Assembly (NCBI GenBank): GCA_038025085.1
Contig: CM076143.1
Location: forward strand, 35,982,501 to 36,046,500
Direction: 5' to 3'
DNA from: Tetragonia tetragonoides
Taxonomy: Eukaryota; Streptophyta; Magnoliopsida; Caryophyllales; Aizoaceae
Length of the DNA: 64,000 bases
Below are positions 21,128 through 32,959 of the stretch, in pieces. The position numbers were made by a program, and so were the translations under genes. The notes beneath the pieces are model-generated. The model was not told the DNA's origin and did no database searches. It worked only from the letters and a program-made list of their open reading frames with translations. Every line of letters starts with the position of its first letter. Positions within the stretch are counted from its first letter, which is position 1.

Positions 21128-22648
21128 GGTCTGTTCTTTTATACTTATTTTCACTGATTCTTACTAATTAAGGAAGATCTTATCAGTGATTCTCACTGAT
21201 TGAGTACGGGTCCTGTTTAGCAAATGGCTGGTAACATTAGCTGTTGGCAGTTGGCTGGTGATAATTGGTTGTTGGCATCAGCTGTTTTGACCAGCTGATG
21301 ATGTTAGCTATTTGTAAAAAGATATTTGGTAAAACCAACTGTTTATATTGACTGGTAACTTGCAAAATGACATTTATAGACATCCCTATATTTATTACTT
21401 ATGTAAAATAATCTTAATACTTTTCTCTTAATGCTAAATTTTACCAGAGTTAATTGACATAATTATTATTATTTTCAACATGTTTGGTGTTTTGTTATCA
21501 CACTACTTACTATATTTACATACATTTGCAATAGATAAATTATCCACACTAATTTTTGGGGTGCAAGTAAGTGAGTAACCATGCTATTGTGGAAAATAGA
21601 AAAGGTAAAAAATGTTAATTTTTCAATGCAATTATTATGGACTTAATTTTTATCTAAATTATACTAGAATTTTTTTATCTTAAATTATTATAGAATTTTG
21701 AATACAATAGAATGTTTTAATGCTACATTATGTTGTTTATGCTGTTATGCATATCCCAAAGCCTAATATACTTCCGTATAATAAAATTAAAAAAAAAAAA
21801 AAAAAAAACAGAGCCTAATATACTTGTTTCTCAACAACAACAAAAAAGTAAACCCCCACATAATCCCTTTCTCCGCCTCCTCACCTCTCACGTCACTCAG
21901 CCCCATTCCCCTTCTCTCTTCTCATATCCTCCTAAGCCGCCCATATATCTAGCTCCCTTCCTACTCCATTTCACCGCCGCCCATAATCTCAGGCTATGGA
22001 CTTCTCCCCGTCTTTCTGATTTGTGGTCATGACAATTGACCACTAGTTAATATTCGGCGCCAAAGATTGAACAAACTGCGATTTGTGATCATAGACCTCT
22101 AATTTCTAATTTGAATGCTTGTGGTTGTTGTGCTGAGATTTTTCTCTCTCTTGATATGATCTCTTGGTTGAGTATGGTTATAGGAGTATTAATATATTGT
22201 CAGACAAGAAATTGCATTAACAATTGGGTAAATTGGTCTTTTGCATATTTTGTTGGCCACCAGCCAAGGGCAAACGCTGCTATTGCTGGCTTATCATTTT
22301 TTGGCTGGTGGGTGCCCAACAGCCAACCCCAAAAGCTAACAATCAAACACCAAAGTTGGCTCGTAGGCCAGTCAAATAGCCAAGTTTGCCACCAGCCACC
22401 CCAAAAGCTAGCATCCAAACACCCCCAAGGTCCCGGCACTGATTTTTACTGATTCGGTAAGGTCCTTTCACTGATTCTCACTGGTTCAGTAAGGTCCTTC
22501 CACTAATTATGTGAGTATGAATGTGAGTTCTGTCACTGAATTCCACTGATTAAGTAAAGTCTTGTCACTGATTCAGTAAGGTCTAGCCACTAATTCCCAC
22601 TGATTTCTACCGATTGGATAAGGTCCAATAAGTGAAAAAGAACACACC
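21128..22648. mobile_element. MITE-like element with GGTGTGTTCTTTT ends, hosting a nested element
   Basis: Left end GGTCTGTTCTTTTATACTTA and right end (reverse complement) GGTGTGTTCTTTTTCACTTA are TIRs. Both flanks show TAA outside (21125-21127 and 22649-22651), suggesting a 3-bp target duplication. Subterminal DNA has repeats of CACTGATTC(T)CACTGATT and AGTAAGGTCC, densest at 22436-22625. The centre is replaced by the inserted element at 21208-22427. Confidence 0.6.
21208..22427. mobile_element. Nested non-autonomous DNA transposon with GGCTGGTGGC-rich ends
   Basis: Left end GGGTCCTGTTTAGCAAATGG and right end (reverse complement) GGGGGTGTTTGGATGCTAGC resemble each other. Both subterminal regions are dense in TTGGCTGGTGG / TAGCTGTTGGC motifs in opposite orientations. 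It splits the CACTGATT-repeat element around it. The interior contains an A run (21789-21808) and no recognisable protein. Exact boundaries and superfamily (hAT-like or PIF-like) are uncertain. Confidence 0.5.
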
Positions 22649-22822
22649 TAAAAAAGAAGCCATAGTAATCTCCGATGGGGTTTAGTCCGAAACATCTCTA
22701 ACAAGTAGGCAAAATCCTAGTCAAATGAGTTTAACCAAGAGAAGCGTGTGGGGCAGTTATGCCCCATGCTAGCCATGAAATTAGCTATTGCATTAACTTC
22801 TCGAAACAATGCAAAATTTTAA

Positions 22823-24170
22823 GAGGTCGTTTGGTTCAACTATTAGAAAGGGAATGAAATTGGATTCGATTCGATTCGATTGAAGGGATGAATGGTAATG
22901 GAAACCATTACTTTTGTATGTTGTTTGGTTCAACTCTACAATGAAATCACTCATAAATGATACCTTTACTTGGTGTTTGGTTCAACTTTCAAAATTGAAA
23001 TTGATTCATTCTTTCTCTAAAATTTATTTTATTTTCTATGTTTTTGGTTTTTATCTTTCCCAAAACTATATAAATATAAAGATCAAAAAAATAAAAATAA
23101 ACATAAAGATCAGAATAACTAAAAAATAAATATAAAGACAAAAAAAAAAAACTATATAAATATAACATTTCACAAACGTAATTTCAGAAAATAATATACT
23201 ATAAAATTATAATAAGTGAACAAAATTATAATAATGCTCCGAAAATAGTTTAAAATTAAAAAAAATATATACAACAAATTAGTTAGTTTGACTGTTTCCT
23301 TCACGATTTCTTCAATATTCGAACTACAAATTGAAAAAAATTGAAAAACCCCAAAATTTCGTATCTATGAATGAAATTGATGATTGAAAATCTCAAAAAT
23401 TTTAAAGCTAGGAGTAATAGATGAATCTCATCATTCTCAAGGATTCTCTTCTTGATCTCCATTATTATGGGGCGGAAATTCTTTGACTGTGTAGAGAGAT
23501 TTGGGGTTCAGAAAATTAGGGTTAGGGTTTGGGTTGTGGAAGGAGAGGAGAGAGAGAAAGTGGCGACAATCCCACCATTATCACCGGAGCACAGAAAGTG
23601 AGAGAAAATGAGGAGAGAGAGTGAGGATGTCGGGGTTGAGGGAGAGGGAGAAGGAGATGAGAGCAGTAGTATACGATGGAGAGAGAAAGTCGTGAGTTTA
23701 TTTTTGATTCCAACCAAAATGGTAAATGAAACCCATGGGGTGGTGTGGGTTTCAAATGGGCAGAGTCCATTAAGCTAAGTAATAGTTTCGGATTCCATCC
23801 CCAGCAGGTTTTGTGTGGACTTAGTTCACCGTAGACTAAGTAATTTTGAGGGGTGGTTACATGTGAAATAGGGGGGTGGCTTCAGGTGAAGTAGGGGGTG
23901 GCTTCAGGTGAAGTAAGGGGTGGCTCCAGGTGGAATAGGGTGGTGCCAAGTATAAATTTGAGGGGTGACTCTAGGTGAAATAGGGGTGACTCCACTTTTA
24001 GAGGGGGTGACTCCAGGTGAAGTAGGAGGTGACTCAAAGTATTGGTTCACCATGGACTAAGTCCACCCAAGTTTTTGTATTCCATCTTAAACCAAACCAA
24101 ACACCTTGTAATAGATTGGGCCATCTAAATCCCTTTCCAGCCCACTGATTTGGTCGAACCAAACGAGCTC
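22823..24170. mobile_element. Non-autonomous DNA transposon (TAA target duplication) inside a LINE relic
   Basis: Left end GAGGTCGTTTGGTTCAACTA, right end reverse complement GAGCTCGTTTGGTTCGACCA. TAA flanks both sides (22820-22822 and 24171-24173), and the LINE frame continues beyond both edges, so the insertion is proven by interruption. PIF/Harbinger-like by duplication length. No transposase seen. Confidence 0.75.
23849..24045 (+). repeat. Imperfect tandem array GGGGTGGCTTCAGGTGAAGTA
   Basis: About seven units of 20-27 bp built on GGGTGGCTTCAGGTGAAGT or GGGTGACTCCAGGTGAAAT. It is bracketed by GTGGACTTAGTTCACC (near 23815) and its inverted form GGTTCACCATGGACTAAGTC (near 24044), so the array sits between short inverted copies. 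Confidence 0.85.
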
Positions 24171-24560
24171 TAACTATAAAAGAAAAAAAGCAAAATCTTC
24201 CTAGCGTCTATAATGATATTCTCTATTTCCCATGGTCATATGGGATATAAAATTCTGCTTTAGTGCTTATGATGACCGTTAAATTATCCCCTTCTATAAT
24301 GTTGTTACTTAAACCAAGATTCCTGATTTTTCTTGTCGCACTGTTTGAAATTTGTGATAAAGATAAACTAGAAAACTACAGATATGCAATCTTATAGGAG
24401 TACTAGTATTTCTTCCTTTAAAACAACTATGGAAATCAACTCTGTCTTCTTCAACAACATATTTAGAGCTGCCTACTCATATGTTTTGTGGTTACCACCT
24501 CTTGCAATGACATCCACTTTCACCTTCCACTGATTATGGATTTGATTATTCTGGTTCACA

Positions 24561-25287
24561 ATTTTGGTTCTCATTCATCCCTAAAGGCATTTCCATCAAA
24601 AAGATCGGTAAGAGAACTTTGTCTCATGCCAACCGATTCCCGCTAATCTCTCTTCTTTACAAACCTCTTTTCCTATTGTGAAAAACCTATTGCAGGGTTT
24701 TATTTTTATCTTTTTTAATGACAAACCTCTGCATAAGTTCATATAACCCTTTCCCGTTGAAGCCAACCTTCAAAAACATTCAGTCTTTTCCTATCTAAGT
24801 TTCTTGAAAACCTCAAAAAGTTATGTCCACAATGAGATATGTGTATTTCCCCTCTGTCAAAAAAGAAAAAAAAGAAACATCATCTGACAAAAAGTTTTCT
24901 CACAAACTTCCAATGGGATGATATTACCCTCCCTATCTACCCAAAAAAAAAGCTATTCAAACAGAAATGTATCCAAAGTATTTGCTTGATTCACAACACA
25001 ATATGCTCTGTGAAAATCTTTTAATTTAAAGATGTTTGGATATACATAATCAAATTCTCACCTCACCCCTTACGGGCGACAAAAGTTTGAAGATAGCAAA
25101 CATTTCACATGTTCACTACTCAAATTGAAGAAACCTATGCAACAAATCAATTATAAAGCATTCTACAAACAGACACATAATTACATAATGGTAGTACTGA
25201 CCATAAAATAATAAAATGGCACAACAAAAACCTTCCCCACACAGTGATTCTCTGTACTAAACATCCTTGATGACCTCCTTTGCTCTT
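24561..25287. other. Intergenic, 3' side of the small membrane-protein gene
   Basis: AT-rich, no domain-bearing frame. The last 150-250 bases before 25288 would be the 3' UTR of the minus-strand gene. Confidence 0.5.
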
Positions 25288-28073
25288 TTAGAAAGGCCAG
25301 AAATCATGGTCCCCAGGCTTCTTCACCAGAATCTGATTGTATCCAGGTCTTGATGTCTGCAAGAATGCATAATCATTAGACATAAACTATGTTGAGTATT
25401 TGTCTATAACCCAATCACAATAATAACTTAATGGCAACTGGCAAGCAAAAACAATGATCGGCTTAACTACATACTCTACCAGTCTACCCCCACCGTTGGA
25501 CAGTGCACATATGAAGAATAGGACTACATTACTTATCATAGAAAATTTTCCCACGCACCACAAACTTTAACATGGCTGAAGTGTTCTTACTTCTTACCAC
25601 AGATTATATAATTATATGATTCTGCAAGTCCATTACTTTCGGAAGTCAATTCCACGTAATCTTATCTGAATTATCTAAAAACTGATCCATGTTTGCCGAG
25701 TTACATGATGCACCAGGTGAGCAACTAATTTCAAATCAATAGCTTAGCATAGCATCATCAATCTAGTTCCTATCCATTTAAACACCTGCACACCCTTTTA
25801 AGCATGTTAAAAGATGGGACTAACTGACCATACGCTCACATCCTATCCCAGGTGCACATGTGTAGGTGAGTGATACCAAATGGTAAGACTTAACCATCTA
25901 AACTCTGTAGCTAATCATTAGAAACAATCTAAACCCAGAAGAATCCTTGAAAAGCATGACACTATATGAGTATATGGGCTGGCTTTCTCTAGCATGGGAA
26001 GTACACACTACACGGGCTGCCTATCTCTAGCATACATGTAAAGATATAGCAAAACAGAAATGTAAGTCACAGTAATTTATGTTCTGTAACTAATCAGATT
26101 TTATCCCAAATCTAAAATTCAAAATCATCATTATGGTTAAGCATCTCTAATAAGCCACTACTATCAAATTAAGTACCATGAGACGGGTCAGGAAAAGTGT
26201 AGGCCTCATTGAGTCTTTAAGAAGACTTAAACGTAGGTTTCAATAGTAGAACAATATTCTACAGTACCAATCTTGCTTTCAGAGTTTCTTTAAAGTATAG
26301 CAAATATTCCAATCATTAGATCCAACACACAAGCAGACATAAATTCTAGGAGCTTAACAGCTATAGTGACTACTGACAAGTACTAGGGTCAGTAAAACAT
26401 TCAGTGATTTTGTTCCAATTTAATATGACAAGAAGATACATAGTTAATGTTCTCCTAGCTCCTACATTACTACCCTTGGATATAACAGTTACAAACCTAC
26501 AGACAAGTCACATTTCCTCTTCCACAACCTGCCCCTTGACGACTCACTTTTACTCACATCGGCAAAGAAGAGTTCTAAGAAGAGAAAGGACAATTGTTTT
26601 TGTTGATAATTAGAGGACTCAAGCGACTCCATTGCTAAGTCAAATGTTGATATATGGTCTATTTCGATTATATTGCATGCATACTGGTTAGTGAAAAGCA
26701 AGATGCTTTATACTATACTCCTACAAGGCATTGAAGCAAGTTATGCAGCACAGACAAAATTTCAGAATAACACATTTATCTTATCAAAGAAATCTGCACG
26801 TCTCTATGTAACCCAATCAACCTGAGCTAGTAATGCTGATAGAACACCAAATGCAATTTAGGCATTTTGAATCTTGAAGAAAATTTGAAGTATAGGAAAA
26901 ATTGACTTTTGGACATTTAACTTTACTGAACACCTACCCAAGAAACTTAGTTACTCAGGCTCCTCCTGTCTTACCTCTACTCAACAGCTGTGTTCAAGGA
27001 TATTTGGATTGTAGATATGACTGACAGTTGGACATTTATATTTGGATTGTGCATTGTGATAGGAAATGTATAAAGAAGGAGGTCCTCCTCTGAAGGGCCA
27101 TATGCCCATATCTAACTCAACATTGTGGAGAACGGAAAGGAATTTGCTATCGTGGCCCCTATAAGCTAGCCATTCCACAGTTACATTTCCTGCACCGAAA
27201 ATATAGCTGCACTATGAACCACTGAGCACCTGGCTACATATTTCCTAGTATCAGCATTCAGCCATGATCTTTTAAAATCTCAATGAATCCCGATTTCACC
27301 TTGAAGAGCTTAAATAACAACTGTATTATTATCACCTTGTAGATCCCAAAAACCGCCGATATCCTAATTCGATAGCTCTTTTCATTGTGTATCTTTTGCT
27401 ATCTTAAAAGAAAAAGCCTTCCCTCCTCTAAGAATTAAACCAACCAACCGCTGGTTTTCACTAAAAGCATCTGCCCTGGATGATACTTTGACAAAGTTAC
27501 AGCCATTTGGACACTTGAATTTACGCCAAAATCGAAAGCAACGTTTGAAATGACCTAGTGTAACATTTTGACATGTATACCATGTTAGATTAATGTATAG
27601 TCAAGTTCCAATAAACCAATTCTACCCCAGAAACAGGAACACAAAATATCTACATTAGGGCATTGTACAGTAAAATCCTCTCAGTCATCAAGCAATAAAC
27701 AAGCTGAAATTCACCAATTTGAAAGAAAAAGCTTATTCGCTAAACCAAAAATCAAAAGGGTATATGATTCTTCATTCTTATCATGCTGAATTTGCTGAAA
27801 TTAACAATCAATAAGTTTCCTCAACAGGATCCAAATCACAAAAAACAAAAACCCATTTTGGGCGATTCTTAACTATAAATATAAGATTAGAAATGATCTT
27901 AAAAATGAAGAAATTAGAGAACTTACGAGATCTTTGAAGAGGAGAAAAGCGATAACAAAAAAGAGAAAGAAAAGAATTTCGAATTCGGCCGCTCGAACAA
28001 AAGCGAAAACTGCGTTGACCGTCCTCGTTAAGGATGACTCTTGTTGCCGCTTTGAACCCCCTCTCCCTCGCAT
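25288..28073 (-). CDS. Small single-pass membrane protein, 72 aa, two exons
   Basis: Exon 1 is 28073-27927 (ATG, 49 codons) and ends in CTC before GTAAGT. Exon 2 is 25356-25288 after TTGCAG and adds 23 codons to a TAA. The junction is phase 0. The protein starts MRGRGGSKRQ, has a strong membrane helix at residues 31-46 (FEILFFLFFVIAFLLF), then KDL, and a conserved-looking polar tail (TSRPGYNQILVKKPGDHDFW then PF). Clean consensus splice sites, an in-phase join and the tail's composition argue for a real gene. It resembles from memory short uncharacterised plant membrane proteins, but I cannot give a name. The single intron is 2,570 bp with no TE I could delimit. Confidence 0.7.
25357..27926 (-). 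other. Large intron of the 72-aa gene
   Basis: GTAAGT donor (27926-27921) and TTGCAG acceptor. AT-rich, with short frames only. Nothing else recognised. Confidence 0.6.
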
Positions 28074-28319
28074 CTCGGTTTTTGATTGATCAAAAACTAC
28101 AATCTCTCTCTCTATCCCTGAAGAAATGTCAAGAAATTTCAATTTTCTCAATCTTCAAATTTGATGTGCTGTGCTTGGTAGTTGGTACTTACTTGGTCAT
28201 CAGTCTGCAAAGGATCCATGGAGCTAGATATACCCGGTCTAGCTTAAGGGAAGGCCCAACAATTTGAATTATCTAAAATCAGACATCACATGATCCGACC
28301 CAGATAAATTAGAGCCTGG

Positions 28320-28922
28320 AATTATCAGCCCGTAATAACAGACCCGAATTAGAAGTGCTCCGGAGCTGAAATTCACTAATCACATTAATCCGGGGCAGAA
28401 AATCCGGGTACCCAATATCGAAATCGGAATTGGTTCTGAACGGTCCGACCAATTTCAAATCTGGTTCCCGAAAACAGAAACCGGTGTGAACCAATTCCAA
28501 TTCTGGTTCCTGACTTTTAGAAATCGAAACCGCTTGGGTACGCAATATTAAAACCAATTCTGATTTCAAATAACCGAAACCGGTGGATACCCGAAATCGA
28601 AACTGGTAATTATTCTTATTCGCCCCTTTATTTTGTCAATAGTCAGTAGCCAAAACACAAAGTTAGTTGTTACTGGCTATTAGTGGATGAGAATAAGAAA
28701 TAGTGAAACAAAACAGAGCTGGTGATGCTGTTATGTAATATATAATTTTTTGATTTTAAAAAAGAGTACTGAATCTCCATTTAATATGGAATTGATAGGT
28801 ACCCACAAACCGGTGGGTACCCGGTGGAAACAAATTCCAATTCATTGGGATTCGGAACCGATGATTCCAATTCCAATTCCGAGTAATGTAATACCCGGTG
28901 GATACCCGATTGCTCACCCCTA
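28320..28922. mobile_element. Degenerate hAT-like MITE rich in CCGGTGGGTACCC motifs
   Basis: The right end, reverse complemented, reads TTAGGGGTGAGCAATCGGG, the usual end of plant hAT MITEs, with many AACCGGTG/GGGTACCC/CCAATTCC subterminal motifs. A matching left end is not clear, so the left boundary is approximate. Confidence 0.5.
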
Positions 28923-29015
28923 ATAATGTAAGAAATTACGTCATTGCTTGGTGGGCAAAATTGGAGTAACTCATTTACCCTATCTCACTTTAGATGGGAT
29001 AAAAGGAGCATATAC

Positions 29016-29625
29016 TAGGGTTGTGCATAGATCCAAGACCCGACCGAACCGAAAAATGGAGACCATTTCATCACCTAAATTCTAAAAATTTTGGAACTAG
29101 AACGGGTCTAAAATATTCATGTTTCGAATGAGGCCATACCTGAAAAACCTTTGATTGAACCTGACCGGAATATGGACCGATGTTACTTTTTAAATTTTTG
29201 TTCCAATAAATTTACGTGGATTTCAAAAAAAATTATGCAAAACCTAACAAGAACAACAACAACTCAGCTTTATCACGCCAAGGGCGGGAGTCTAAAAATG
29301 CCCAAATATACGTAACCTTACCCTTAACTAATCGTTTATGCAAAATCTATACTGTACTAAAACATATATAATCTAAAATCTAAATATGACCTAAGAGTAA
29401 TATACTAATTCAACAGAAATAATTAAAATGTTAATGAAATAATAATAATTTTGTAGGTATATGAACCTAACAGATCCAAACAAATTTATTAAGGTTCCGG
29501 AATGGACGGAACCGGAAATCCGAAATTCAAAATTTTAGAGATCGAGAACCGGAACGATTTTAAAAGGCCAAAATCGGGTCCGGTCTACTCATGTCCCATC
29601 CAGTCCATAATTCAGATCTACACCA
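29016..29625. mobile_element. hAT-like MITE with CCGAACCG/CCGGAA motifs
   Basis: Begins TAGGGTTGTGCATAGATCC then GACCCGACCGAACCG. The far side is rich in the inverted counterparts (GGTCCGGTCTAC, GGAACCGGAAAT) and ends near AGATCTACACC. The ends match only roughly, and boundaries are approximate. Confidence 0.5.
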
Positions 29626-29675
29626 AAAATATCACGGGAGACACAACTTGAAATTATAACTTCTCGAAGTGAAAT

Positions 29676-29909
<234 letters not shown>

Positions 29910-29947
29910 ATCCATGAAGTTAAAGGGTTGATAACCATATTTTGACA

Positions 29948-29962
29948 TGATATCAAAGCCAA
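29948..29962 (+). other. Primer-binding-site-like sequence (initiator tRNA-Met type)
   Basis: TGATATCAAAGCCAA differs at two G-to-A positions from the copia consensus TGGTATCAGAGCC. It lies 38 bases inside the LTR end, further than usual; the intervening bases may be unannotated LTR tail. Confidence 0.6.
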
Positions 29963-30038
29963 CTTAAGAGGCAAGAACAATAAACCCTACTCACGAAAAA
30001 AAAAATCAAAAAACATAAAGATCATCACGTCAACACCC

Positions 30039-31556
30039 ATGGCCGGCGATGATGCTCCAAAGAAGCGTAGGATCAATGATCCTTCGTCTCTCTTTTATCT
30101 AGCTAACTCAGAAAATTCTGGATTAAATATTTGTGGAGTTTCATTAAAAGGAGAATCTAACTATAGAGAGTGGTCCACAGCCTTAAAAAACGCGTTTCAT
30201 GCGAAACGTAAAATCGGATTTCTTGATGGTTCAATTGCAAAACCAGGTACCACAACCGATGATGAAGAAGATTGGTCAACTATAAGCTCCATGATTGGAG
30301 GATGGATCATGAACTCCATCGATCTGTCCGTACGTTCCACTTTGACTTACTTTGCGAGGGCAAGGGAGATATGGGAAGACATTAAAGAACGGTTTGATAC
30401 TCCAGATGCACTTCGCTACCATGAATATAAAGGAGCCATCAACGCTTGCAAACAGGCAGGTAAACCTGTTAATGATTATCATGGTCGTCTCAAGAAATTA
30501 TGGGAAGAATTGGATGCATATCGAATTTTTCCTATGTGCAAGTTTGGTGGTTGCAAGTGTGATTTAAGCAAACAATTTTCCGAAGCAGTGGAAGTAGAGA
30601 AAACCCATGAATTTCTATTGGGTCTTGATGATGCTCGTTATGACCATGTTTGTTCCTCGGTTTTGAGTATGGAACTGTTTCCTACTTTAAACAAAGTTGT
30701 TCACATTGCTACTAAGGAGGAACGACACAAAGCCATAACCACTGCCAAAGAGACCGAGGTTGTTGCGTTTGTAGCCCAATCACAACTCGAAGTAGACAAA
30801 TCCACCTTGTTTTGCACGCACTGCAATCGTCGAGGACATGACATCAAAGGCTGCTTCATTCTCACAGGTCAATACCCTAACTTGTGGTATGATAACACCC
30901 GCGGACGTGGTCGAGGCCGAGGAGGACGCAACAACTACAACAACGTTGGAGGCCGTGGGGGGCAGTCCGGACGCGGTCGAGTAACATACCAGGCCACGGA
31001 AAATGCTGCAGTAGACACCAACGAATCAGCTTCCACCGCACATGTCCCCTCGACATCGGGATCTACAGCTCTCCCACATCTCACCGTTGATCAGTGGCAA
31101 GCTATTCTCCGGTCTCTCAGTAACAGTAAGCCATCCTCTACCACAGAGAAGTTATCAGGTAAGCATGGTGATTGGATGCTAGGTAGTGGTGCCTCATATC
31201 ATATGACGAGTGATCAATCACGCTTACTTGATTTGACTGATATTCCTCGTACTCGAGTTCGCCTACCCAATGGTGACACAACTGTCGCCACACATGAGGG
31301 TCGTGCTGCTTTGAATGATCGACTTATTTTACAACATGTGCTCTTTGTGCCCGGATTACAGGGCAATCTTAAATCTATTGCACGTTTACTTGATGTGATC
31401 TTTGGATTTATTTTATTCACTAATACATATTGTGTGATACAGGACCAAAATTTGAGGACGATTGGACAGGGTGAGAGACGCGGGGGTGTCTACTACTTAC
31501 AAGATGATGCTGCAACAGTCCATACAGTCACGTCAGGACAAAATTCTCAACTCTGA
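30039..31556 (+). pseudogene. Copia B gag and protease
   Basis: ATG at 30039 after an A-rich leader. The gag reads LNICGVSLKGESNYREWSTA, then TYFARAREIWEDIKERFDT and DYHGRLKKLWEELDAY, with a CCHC-type knuckle CTHCNRRGHDIKGC near residue 265 and an Arg/Gly-rich stretch. In the protease, the position of the catalytic Asp reads GSGAS (WMLGSGASYHM) instead of DSGAS, so the aspartic protease should be inactive. The frame stops at TGA 31554-31556 where Trp (TGG) is expected just before HERKGH. Gag could still be made and packaged. Confidence 0.87.
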
Positions 31557-32440
31557 CATGAACGTAAGGGACATCCTTCTCATAGAGTTATTTCTTCAAT
31601 TCCGCATCTTAGTACCTTAGGGCCTCCACAAAATAAATATTGGGATGCTTGTTATAAATCCAGACATACTCGTAACAGTTTTAATAATAGTATTTCTCGA
31701 GCTACGGCTCCATTTGCATTAATTCAATGTGATATTTGGGGTCCATATCCTGTTCCTTCTTCTAGTGGTGCTCACTATTTTCTTACAATTGTTGATGATT
31801 ATTCACGGGGTGTTTGGTGTTTTTGTTTATCGACAAGACTGAGGTTCCCAAACTCTTTAGGAAATTTTGTGCCATGGCCAAAACTCAATTTAATAGAAGT
31901 GTACAAATTGTACGCAGTGATAATGACACAGAATTTAAACCATTAACACCCTATTTTGAAGAACATGGAATTTTATTTCAACACTCTTGTACGGGGACAC
32001 CTCAACAGGATGGTAGAGTAGAACGCAAGCATAGGCATATTTTGGAGGTAGGCCGTGCTCTGCGTTTTCATGCCCACTTACCTATTGAATTTTGGGGCGA
32101 GTGTATTTTGGGTGCGTGTTATTTAATCAATAGAACCCCAACCCCATTGAATGACAACAAAACTCCTTATGAAATATTATTTGGGCAAGCTCCTTCCTTA
32201 CTCTCATATTTGTGTTTTTGGTTGCCTTTGCTATGCACATAAACAATATCGGGCAAAAGATAAGTTTGGATCTCAGAGTCGAAAATGTGTTTTTTGGGGT
32301 ATTCTCATGATAAAAAGGGTTGGAAGGTGTATGATTTAGATGAGCATGTACATTTTATTTCACGTGATGTGCGTTTTATTGAAACCAAATTCCCCTTCAC
32401 TAATCCTGACATGTCCTTAGCCGAATATCATGAATAAATG
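31557..32440 (+). pseudogene. Copia B integrase relic
   Basis: GAG-pre-integrase (HERKGHPSHR) continues into CDIWGPYP, FLTIVDDYSRGVW (first Asp), VRSDNDTEF (second Asp, usual Gly changed to Asp next to it), and GRVERKHRHI (Glu) with TGTPQQDG in place of the usual TPQQNG. Frame changes occur near 31815 and 32212 (before CVFGCLCYAHK), and a TAA at 32435-32437 ends the region. A Pro/Ser/Thr-rich linker, open from 32438 to 32623, then leads toward RT. Confidence 0.82.
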
Positions 32441-32959
32441 GCTGACTCCTTTCCCCAACCCATACCCGACCTCACATCATTTAGCCCAGATATGGACCTG
32501 TCACAGGAGCCTCACATACCTACTATCCCTCAAACTCCCATACCCACGAGTGAACCTGCCTCACCACCGCCACAAACGGCCCAACTGAGTGAACCTGCTT
32601 CACCACCTTCACAAACGGCCTAACCAACCCCGCATCCCTCTAACACTGATCCACAGCCAGCCCCGGGTACTCTAATCTCGGACCCTTCACCATCACCGGA
32701 TACACCAGCTCCGGCACCCCTGGGTCGCGGACATCGAACCAAACAGTCTTCGGTTCTTTTGCGGGATTTTGTATGCACCAACACCATTCGTTCGAAGGAC
32801 ACTTCCTCCCCTCCTCCCTCCAAGTCATCCTTAGGTACTCCTTATCCACAGTAATTATGTGTCTTATGATAAATTCTCGCCCAAGTATCTTGCATTTCTT
32901 GCAGCCATATCTACAGAATCAGAGTTCATTACATACAACAAGGCTGTTAAAGACCCACG

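Larger units (their letters stand above)
22655..24560 (-). pseudogene. LINE RNase H domain relic, split by a MITE
   Basis: On the minus strand 22818-22655 reads CFREVNAIANFMASMG then HNCPTRFSWLNSFD, the C-terminal RNase H and tail of plant LINEs. The continuation upstream resumes at about 24230-24172 (DARKILL-like) and 24330-24260 (LGLSNNIIEGDNLTVI), with VKVDV-like residues near 24520. The 1.35-kb element at 22823-24170 lies exactly between. Several stops are present. Confidence 0.75.
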
